From an uncultured Oscillospiraceae bacterium (GTDB lineage: Bacteria; Bacillota; Clostridia; Oscillospirales; Ruminococcaceae), in assembly GCA_934527255.1 (NCBI GenBank), contig CAKTAM010000087.1:1-7621 (forward strand): a stretch of DNA of 7,621 bases, given 5' to 3'. Position 1 is the first letter of the stretch, and each line of letters begins with the position of its first letter. Below the pieces are notes generated by a model, which saw nothing but the letters and a program-made list of their open reading frames with translations, was not told the DNA's origin and did not search any database. Positions 1-3,799 of the stretch are shown one piece after another. The position numbers and the translations under genes are program-made.

Positions 1-787
1 CCATGACGCTCATCACGTCGTCGACCGTGACAATACCGACCAGCCGCTTTTCCGCATCGACGACCGGCAGGGACAGAAAGCCGTATTTGGAAAAGGTCTG
101 TGCCACATCCTCCTGGTCGGTGGAGGTGGAGCAATAAATAACGGTCCCATCCATAATATCGGCCACGGTGCGGCTCTCCGGGGCCAGCAGCAGGGCCTTG
201 ACGGTGACGACGCCCAGCAGGTGTCTGGCCTCGTCAATAACATAGCAGGTATAAATGGTTTCGCTGTCCTCGCCGTGCTGACGAATGTAATTGAACGCTT
301 CCTTGACCGTCATGGTGGGCCGCAGGTTGGTAAACTCGGCCGTCATGATGCTGCCGGCCGAATTTTCCGGATATTTCAGAAACTGATTGATCAGGCTGCG
401 CGTGTCGGGCTGCGCGTTTTTCAGCACGCGCCGCACCACACTGGCGGGCAGCTCCTCCAGCATATCCACCGCGTCGTCAATGGCCAGATCCTCCACAATG
501 GCGGAAAGCTCGTTATCGGTGATGGTCTCGATAATGTATTTCTGGCTGTCGCCGTCCAGATTGGCGAAAATGTCGGCCGCCAGCTCCTTGGGCAGCATAC
601 GAAAGACCAGTACGGCCTTTTCGGGGGTCAGCTCCTCCAGAAAGTAGGCAATATCCACCTCCGGCCATTCGGCAAGAATGTCTCGCACGGCACGGTATTT
701 TTTTTCGTCCACCATCTGGGAAAGCTCTTCAAAGCGCTCTTCAAAATCAGGCAGAGCGCGCTCGGTCTCCAATGCTTCAGAATCCAT
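1..787 (-). CDS. mgtE: Magnesium transporter MgtE, N-terminal part (partial at window edge)
   Basis: MgtE is a homodimeric inner-membrane Mg2+ channel whose cytosolic N domain and CBS pair sense internal Mg2+ and close the pore. Reading the minus strand from the ATG at 787-785 gives 262 codons with no stop, running off the left edge. Residues about 15-135 are the acidic helical MgtE N domain (EELTPEKAVLVFRMLP, then EDLAIDDAVDMLEELP). LKYPENSAGSIMTAEF at 137-152 is the hallmark junction into CBS1 (about 145-205), and CBS2 follows (about 207-262, with FLSLPVVDAEKRLVGIVTVD). The C-terminal five-helix membrane domain is outside the window. The start is fixed by an AAAGGAGG ribosome binding site 8-9 nt upstream (plus-strand complement around 796-803). 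Family assignment is secure. The gene is divergent from the CDF exporter and has a long structured leader, suggesting RNA-level control. What is seen is only the regulatory half of the protein; a functional pore is inferred. Confidence 0.95.
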   Translation of the reverse strand, partial: MDSEALETERALPDFEERFEELSQMVDEKKYRAVRDILAEWPEVDIAYFLEELTPEKAVLVFRMLPKELAADIFANLDGDSQKYIIETITDNELSAIVEDLAIDDAVDMLEELPASVVRRVLKNAQPDTRSLINQFLKYPENSAGSIMTAEFTNLRPTMTVKEAFNYIRQHGEDSETIYTCYVIDEARHLLGVVTVKALLLAPESRTVADIMDGTVIYCSTSTDQEDVAQTFSKYGFLSLPVVDAEKRLVGIVTVDDVMSVM

Positions 788-836
788 GGGTGCTACCTCC
801 TTTTGTTTTTTGGCCCGTTGTGTCGGTTTTCGGGCA

Positions 837-881
837 CAAGAAAACCGCGCCCGCTCTTTGTTGCAAAGAGCATGGCGCGGT
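837..881 (-). terminator. Intrinsic terminator in the mgtE leader
   Basis: On the minus strand an 8-bp stem (ACCGCGCC with GGCGCGGT), a small internal loop, a second 7-bp stem (CTCTTTG with CAAAGAG) and a CAA loop are followed by UUUUCUUGU. The hairpin covers 844-881 and the U-rich run 837-843. It ends about 50 nt before the mgtE start codon, downstream of the promoter, so it should act as an attenuator rather than as the end of an upstream gene; no minus-strand gene lies upstream of it. Confidence 0.82.
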
Positions 882-911
882 GACCGTCAAAAGGATGCAC
901 AGCAGAACACA

Positions 912-967
912 CCGCGGCCTTTTACAAGCCCGCGGCGCAGACAAACCGCCCCAAAGCGTGCTGCGCC
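912..967 (-). promoter_or_regulatory. Two adjacent leader hairpins between the mgtE aptamer-like domain and terminator
   Basis: In minus-strand RNA, GGCGCAG pairs with CTGCGCC (plus 961-967 with 934-940, loop of 20 nt). Immediately after it CCGCGG pairs with CCGCGG (930-935 with 912-917, loop of 12 nt). The two stems share two bases at 934-935, so they cannot both form fully. They lie between the 85-nt domain and the attenuator hairpin and may be spacer or switching helices. Base pairing is seen; any role is inference. Confidence 0.5.
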
Positions 968-968
968 C

Positions 969-1053
969 GGGGAAAAACTGTCCGACCTGTGCATAAATGA
1001 GGGTCACCGGCATTGCCGATACTTCGGCCAACCATATCCAACAGTCTTCCCCC
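969..1053 (-). promoter_or_regulatory. Candidate aptamer domain in the mgtE leader (riboswitch-like, class unknown)
   Basis: On the minus strand GGGGGAAGACUGU (plus 1041-1053) pairs without mismatch, using G-U wobbles, with ACAGUUUUUCCCC (plus 969-981), giving a 13-bp closing helix. Inside are a GCCGA-AGUA-UCGGC hairpin and a second arm that can pair CCG...ACC with GGUCGG, giving a three-way-junction shape. The 8-nt strand CGGUGACC inside (plus 1002-1009) is perfectly complementary to GGUCACCG (plus 878-885), which overlaps the 5' side of the attenuator hairpin, so it could serve as an antiterminator. mgtE genes are often preceded by the M-box Mg2+ riboswitch, but I find neither the GGUGAGGCUCC nor the GCUGGAUGC block, so M-box is not supported. 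Ligand unknown; Mg2+ is the contextual guess. Confidence 0.55.
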
Positions 1054-1073
1054 TTTGTGTGAAAATTTTCCTG

Positions 1074-1121
1074 CCGCTATTGCGGCAAACCGTTATTGCG
1101 GCAAACCGTCATTGCGGCAGC
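1074..1121. repeat. Three tandem imperfect 16-bp repeats in the mgtE leader
   Basis: Three back-to-back units read CCGCTATTGCGGCAAA (1074-1089), CCGTTATTGCGGCAAA (1090-1105) and CCGTCATTGCGGCAGC (1106-1121). Units 1 and 2 differ at one position. Each contains TTGCGGCA, and the outermost copies pair as CUGCCGC with GCGGCAG in the RNA. The array lies downstream of the predicted mgtE start site, so it would be transcribed. It could be a set of protein sites, an RNA helix array or a slippage product. Too few and too short for CRISPR. Confidence 0.8.
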
Positions 1122-1133
1122 AAAGCAGAGCGC

Positions 1134-1189
1134 CCGTCGGCGCCGCCGACGGAAAAGCGCAGGGCCGCCCTGCAGGGCAGCGTGCTTTT
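1134..1189 (-). promoter_or_regulatory. 5'-proximal hairpins of the mgtE leader
   Basis: CCGTCGGC and GCCGACGG (1134-1141 with 1145-1152) form an 8-bp perfect stem with a 3-nt loop. Next to it 1153-1189 begins AAAAGC and ends GCTTTT and contains the 12-bp palindrome GCCCTGCAGGGC at 1167-1178, so it can fold back on itself. These are the first transcribed bases if the promoter at 1196-1225 is correct. No U-tract follows the first stem on the minus strand, so it is not called a terminator. Confidence 0.5.
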
Positions 1190-1195
1190 ATCCCT

Positions 1196-1225
1196 AGTAT
1201 AGCATTGACGCAGCGAAAAACGCAA
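1196..1225 (-). promoter_or_regulatory. Predicted sigma-A promoter of mgtE
   Basis: On the minus strand, TTGCGT (complement 1220-1225) is followed after 18 bp by TATACT (1196-1201) with an upstream TGC, an extended -10. Transcription would start near 1189, giving a leader of about 400 nt before the mgtE ATG. This is the best promoter match between the two divergent genes on this strand. Confidence 0.6.
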
Positions 1226-1339
1226 CCCCAAATTGTGCTTTTTTCCAAAAAAGAAGCGGCCGCACGGCCGCATACGGTCTGCTGGGGGGGCATGCCTGTT
1301 TCGAATAAGAAGAAAAAATAGTTTGCAAAGGCTAACTTC

Positions 1340-1368
1340 TGGCAAAAAGCGCCGCAATATGTTATACT
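1340..1368 (+). promoter_or_regulatory. Predicted extended -10 promoter of the CDF exporter gene
   Basis: TGTTATACT at 1360-1368 is an extended -10 element (TGn then TATACT). The position 17 bp upstream (TGGCAA, 1340-1345) matches the -35 consensus only weakly, as is common with extended -10 promoters. Transcription would start near 1375, about 75 nt before the start codon. Confidence 0.55.
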
Positions 1369-1392
1369 GATTTTAGAAAAAGAAAACCGGAA

Positions 1393-1431
1393 CGGCGCGC
1401 AGCTGCTTTGGCAGGCTGCGGCCGATTTTTT
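1393..1431 (+). terminator. Hairpin plus U-tract in the CDF gene leader (candidate attenuator)
   Basis: CGGC, CGCAGC and TGC pair in order with GCA, GCTGCG and GCCG (1393-1406 with 1411-1424), with a TTTG loop and two single-base bulges. GA and six T residues (1426-1431) follow. It lies between the predicted promoter and the ribosome binding site (AAAGGGCGG, 1433-1441) of the CDF gene, so it would stop transcription before the gene unless overridden. Only about 18 nt precede it, leaving no room for a classical aptamer. Confidence 0.6.
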
Positions 1432-1448
1432 CAAAGGGCGGTGCGGCA

Positions 1449-2627
1449 ATGACTTCTCTTCTTCTGCGATGGTTTCTTCCCCATGCAAACGATACACGAG
1501 ACCCGGCAGTGCGCGGCCGTTACGGCAAGCTGGCAGGGCTGGTGGGCATTGTGTGCAACCTGCTGCTGTTTGCCGGCAAGCTGACGGTGGGGCTGCTCAG
1601 CGGCAGCGTCGCCATTACGGCCGATGCCGTCAACAACCTTTCGGATGCTTCTTCCTCCATTGTGACGCTGCTGGGCTTCCGCCTCAGCGAAAAACCGGCC
1701 GATGCGGTGCACCCGTTCGGCCATGCCCGTATGGAATACCTTTCCGGCATGGCGGTCGCGGTGCTGATCCTGCTCATTGGGCTGGAGCTGGCCAAAAGCA
1801 GCGTGCAGAAAATTCTGCATCCGCAGCCGGTGGCGTGCAGTGCTCTGTTAGTGGCTGTACTGCTGGTGAGTATTCTGGTCAAGCTGTGGATGGCGTCGTT
1901 CAACCGGGCCATTGGCAGGCGCATTGCCTCGGCGGCGCTGGAGGCGGCCGCCGCAGACAGCCGCAACGATGTCATTGCCACGCTGGCGGTGCTGCTGGCC
2001 AGTGTGCTGGGGCCGCTGCTTTCGGTCGATCTGGATGGCTGGATGGGTCTGGCGGTGGCGCTGTTCATTTTGTACAGCGGCATTGGCATTCTGAAAAACA
2101 TGGTCGATCTGCTGCTGGGCGAAGCGCCTGACCCCGAGCTGACCCGTACCATTGCACACCGGCTGCTTGCGCATGAGCAGGTGCTGGGAGTGCATGACCT
2201 GATGGTGCACGACTATGGCCCCGGCCGCCGGTTTGCCAGCGTGCACGTTGAAATGGACAGCCGCCTGGATGTGCTGAAAGCGCATGATATCATAGACGGC
2301 ATCGAACGCGAGTTTGCACAGGAGGGACATTTACAGCTGGTGATCCATTATGACCCTGTGGTCGTGGGAGACCCTGTTATAGAGGAGACCCGCCGCTGGG
2401 TCGAGCAGCTGGTGCAGGGCATTGATGCCGCGCTGCAGATCCATGATTTCCGCATGGTACGAGGAGCCAGCCATACCAATCTGATCTTTGACGTGGTACG
2501 GCCGCAGGGCTTTGCCCTTTCCGACGAGGCGCTTCGCCGCCGCATCTGCGAGGCGGTGCGGGCCGCAAGGCCGGATCATTATGCAGTGGTACAGGTGGAC
2601 GACAATTACCTGTCGCTGGGGGAATAA
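1449..2627 (+). CDS. Cation diffusion facilitator (CDF) family metal efflux transporter
   Basis: CDF proteins are inner-membrane dimers that export divalent cations in exchange for protons. This 392-residue protein shows six hydrophobic segments within about residues 27-215, followed by a cytosolic ZT-dimer domain (about 220-306, with GVHDLMVHDYGPGRRFASVH). The transport-site motifs are NNLSD at 62-66 in TM2 and DSRND at 170-174 in TM5, giving Asn62, Asp66, Asp170 and Asp174. HPFGHARMEYLS at 88-99 is the conserved TM2-TM3 loop. Known zinc CDFs carry a His in this site; the Asn/Asp/Asp/Asp set without His is like that of manganese exporters of the MntE type, so Mn2+ or Fe2+ is the likelier substrate (inference). 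Residues about 310-392 form an extra C-terminal domain beyond the minimal family length of about 300. The ATG has AAAGGG about 10 nt upstream. Divergent from mgtE and upstream of a Fur-family regulator, which supports a role in metal homeostasis. Confidence 0.92.
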   Translation: MTSLLLRWFLPHANDTRDPAVRGRYGKLAGLVGIVCNLLLFAGKLTVGLLSGSVAITADAVNNLSDASSSIVTLLGFRLSEKPADAVHPFGHARMEYLSGMAVAVLILLIGLELAKSSVQKILHPQPVACSALLVAVLLVSILVKLWMASFNRAIGRRIASAALEAAAADSRNDVIATLAVLLASVLGPLLSVDLDGWMGLAVALFILYSGIGILKNMVDLLLGEAPDPELTRTIAHRLLAHEQVLGVHDLMVHDYGPGRRFASVHVEMDSRLDVLKAHDIIDGIEREFAQEGHLQLVIHYDPVVVGDPVIEETRRWVEQLVQGIDAALQIHDFRMVRGASHTNLIFDVVRPQGFALSDEALRRRICEAVRAARPDHYAVVQVDDNYLSLGE

Positions 2628-2789
2628 GCACCCTTATCCGGCAGTCATTCCTGCTTGACAGTACCGGGCTTTGTATCGGGACGTTTGCTTTTCCGGGCGT
2701 TCTTTCTGTTTGTATTGTGTCTGCCATGCAAAAAAGCCTCCTGCCGCCATGGACGCTGTGCGCCCGGCGGCCGCTGCAGCCGAAACTTT

Positions 2790-2810
2790 TGCCGCTTTCC
2801 CAAAGCGGCA
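2790..2810. repeat. Perfect 9-bp inverted repeat upstream of the Fur-family gene promoter
   Basis: TGCCGCTTT and AAAGCGGCA are separated by CCC. The right arm ends one base before the -35 box of the regulator gene. No T-run follows on either strand, so it is a poor intrinsic terminator for the CDF transcript despite lying 160 bp downstream of it. It may be a protein site or an RNA 3'-end hairpin. Confidence 0.6.
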
Positions 2811-2811
2811 G

Positions 2812-2840
2812 TTGCATCCCACCGCAGAATCTGCTATACT
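2812..2840 (+). promoter_or_regulatory. Predicted sigma-A promoter of the Fur-family gene
   Basis: TTGCAT (2812-2817), a 17-bp spacer and TATACT (2835-2840) with an upstream TGC give a near-consensus promoter with extended -10. Transcription would start near 2847, inside the adjacent inverted repeat. The gene therefore has its own promoter despite following the CDF gene. Confidence 0.78.
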
Positions 2841-2841
2841 A

Positions 2842-2854
2842 ATTGAGAATCAAT
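2842..2854. promoter_or_regulatory. Candidate Fur/PerR-type operator
   Basis: ATTGA-GAA-TCAAT is a perfect inverted repeat, 5-3-5, two bases after the -10 box and covering the predicted start site. Its TGAGAATCA core resembles half of known Fur-box sequences. A repressor bound here would block the promoter, so autoregulation by the Fur-family protein encoded immediately downstream is the simple reading. Sequence symmetry is seen; the binding protein is inferred. Confidence 0.6.
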
Positions 2855-2879
2855 CGCAAAAACGGAGGATGCTTTCTTT

Positions 2880-3275
2880 ATGATCCAACGCAATACGGTA
2901 CAGCGGCGGCAGGTGCTGGAGGCCGTTCGGCGGCTGCACGATCACCCAACGGCGGAGGAGGTGTATACCTACCTCAGCGAGCAGGGGGCGGGCCTGGGGC
3001 GTGCAACGGTGTACCGCAATCTGAACGTTTTGTGCGGGCAGGGGCTTTTGCGGCATATCGAGCTGCCGGATGCGCCCGACCGTTTTGACGATACCCTGAC
3101 CGAGCATTACCACCTGAGCTGCCGGGTCTGCGGCTGCTTTCAGGATGTGACGCTGCCGGGTGCTGCGCGGCTGGATCGTGCCGTGGCGCGGCAGACGGGG
3201 TTTGCCGATGTCACGCATGATATTGTGTTTTCAGGGGTGTGCAGCGCCTGCAGGCAAGCCGCCGCGCCGCAGTAA
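2880..3275 (+). CDS. Fur family metalloregulator, PerR-like
   Basis: Fur-family proteins are dimeric repressors that bind DNA when loaded with a regulatory metal; PerR members also respond to peroxide by oxidising His ligands. This protein is 131 residues. The winged helix covers about 3-60, with HPTAEEVYTYL at 22-32 and the recognition helix ATVYRNLNVL at 42-51. The dimerisation domain follows, with RFDDTLTEHYHLSC at 68-81. Cys81/Cys84 and Cys121/Cys124 form the structural zinc site. His22, Asp70, His76, His78 and Asp89 align with the regulatory site of Bacillus subtilis PerR (His37, Asp85, His91, His93, Asp104); Asp at the last position is PerR-like, whereas Fur has Glu. The N-terminus is about 15 residues shorter than in PerR. 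GGAGG at 2864-2868 lies 11 nt before the ATG; the ATG at 2869 is out of frame. Sensing of Fe, Mn or peroxide cannot be separated from sequence alone. Confidence 0.9.
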   Translation: MIQRNTVQRRQVLEAVRRLHDHPTAEEVYTYLSEQGAGLGRATVYRNLNVLCGQGLLRHIELPDAPDRFDDTLTEHYHLSCRVCGCFQDVTLPGAARLDRAVARQTGFADVTHDIVFSGVCSACRQAAAPQ

Positions 3276-3399
3276 GAAAAGCTGCAGGGGGACGGGCTGG
3301 CCGCGCCGCGCAGCGGGCGCATAGGGCGGGACGTTTTTGGCGGATGTGTACGGCAGCGGTTTTCCGGTGTGCGCCTGCCCCCAAAAGCAAATCATGAAA

Positions 3400-3421
3400 A
3401 ATTTGTGAATATCGACAAATT
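3400..3421. repeat. AT-rich inverted repeat upstream of the purine permease promoter
   Basis: AATTTGT and ACAAATT are separated by 8 bases, 40 bp upstream of the -35 box at 3461. It stands out from the surrounding GC-rich sequence. The TTGT...ACAA arms recall Rex-type redox operators, but the spacing and inner bases do not fit the usual TTGTGAA-N4-TTCACAA pattern. Possible regulator site of unknown identity. Confidence 0.45.
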
Positions 3422-3460
3422 GAGGCAGGAAAATAACGCAATCTTTGGCGCGGCGGGGGC

Positions 3461-3489
3461 TTGCGAAAAACGCAAAACACCGATATAAT
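3461..3489 (+). promoter_or_regulatory. Predicted sigma-A promoter of the riboswitch-permease unit
   Basis: TTGCGA (3461-3466), a 17-bp spacer and a perfect TATAAT (3484-3489) place the start near 3496, about 20 nt before the purine riboswitch. This is the strongest promoter in the window. Confidence 0.83.
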
Positions 3490-3516
3490 TAAAAGCGTTC
3501 CCTTTTGGAAACAGCA

Positions 3517-3586
3517 TCCAATATAATGCAGCGGATAGGGCGCTGCAGTTTCTACCGGACCGCCGTAAATCGTCCTGGCTATTGGA
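3517..3586 (+). promoter_or_regulatory. Purine riboswitch, guanine type (RF00167-like)
   Basis: The purine aptamer binds guanine/hypoxanthine or adenine in a three-way junction. Here P1 is TCCAATA (3517-3523) with TATTGGA (3580-3586). J1/2 is TAAT. P2 is TGCAGCG with CGCTGCA around the loop GATAGGG. J2/3 carries the diagnostic GTTTCTACC, P3 is built on GGAC/GTCC around the loop CCGTAAA, and J3/1 is GCTAT. The C in J3/1 (position 3579, equivalent to C74 of the B. subtilis xpt riboswitch) predicts guanine/hypoxanthine rather than adenine, and the U before ACC in J2/3 (U51) argues against the 2'-deoxyguanosine variant. Departures from xpt are G for U in loop 2, a bulged U in P3 and G for A in J3/1. 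The purine permease downstream fits. Ligand binding should favour the terminator that follows and switch the gene off. Confidence 0.93.
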
Positions 3587-3592
3587 AAAGAC

Positions 3593-3645
3593 AAATGCCG
3601 CAACAATGAGAAGATCCTCTGCTGTTGGGCATTTTTGTATTTTCC
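3593..3645 (+). terminator. Riboswitch expression-platform terminator
   Basis: AAATGCC pairs with GGCATTT (3593-3599 with 3628-3634), and after a bulged G, CAACA pairs with TGTTG. TTTTT at 3632-3636 and then TATTTT follow. The hairpin begins 6 nt after the riboswitch P1 helix, the usual layout of a transcription-terminating OFF switch. The lower stem can extend: GGAAAA (3584-3589) can pair with TTTTCC (3639-3644 region), so a longer version would invade the 3' strand of P1. Confidence 0.85.
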
Positions 3646-3715
3646 GGGCTTTCCAAAGCAGAAAGCGCTGCGGTGCAAGCCGCGGCAGGTAAGATGGACA
3701 AGGGCGGTCGGCCAG

Positions 3716-3734
3716 GCAGGCGGGCTGCTTTTTT
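3716..3734 (+). terminator. Weak second terminator-like hairpin in the permease leader
   Basis: GCAG and CTGC (3716-3719 with 3725-3728) flank a 5-nt loop and are followed by six T residues, then CTTT. The stem is only 4 bp, so termination would be weak. It sits between the riboswitch terminator and the start codon; it may be a backup attenuator or chance. Confidence 0.3.
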
Positions 3735-3799
3735 CTTTGGTGAAACGGGGCATTCGGCCCTGTGCACATACGACAATGATGTTTCATTGGGAGGAAATT

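Noticed and set aside
221..883. 220-codon open frame on the plus strand opposite mgtE
   Set aside because: The minus strand encodes an unmistakable MgtE N domain and CBS pair with a good ribosome binding site; this frame runs through its terminator and has no recognisable domain.
1074..1121. CRISPR array
   Set aside because: Units are 16 bp, directly abutting, with no spacers and no cas genes.
788..1225. M-box (ykoK) Mg2+ riboswitch before mgtE
   Set aside because: Expected from context, but the conserved blocks such as GGUGAGGCUCC, GCUGGAUGC and GUGCUAAAGCUC are not visible on the minus strand. Only structure and a terminator can be supported.
1013..1497. Small open frames in the mgtE-CDF intergenic region on both strands
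   Set aside because: No ribosome binding sites, no family resemblance, and they overlap promoters, hairpins and the tandem repeats.
3400..3421. Rex operator
   Set aside because: Arms match only at TTGT/ACAA and the spacing is wrong for TTGTGAA-N4-TTCACAA; kept only as an unassigned dyad.
3635..3799. Upstream in-frame start for the purine permease adding 55 residues
   Set aside because: It begins in the riboswitch terminator U-tract, lacks a Shine-Dalgarno and encodes non-family sequence; the 3800 ATG has GGGAGG.
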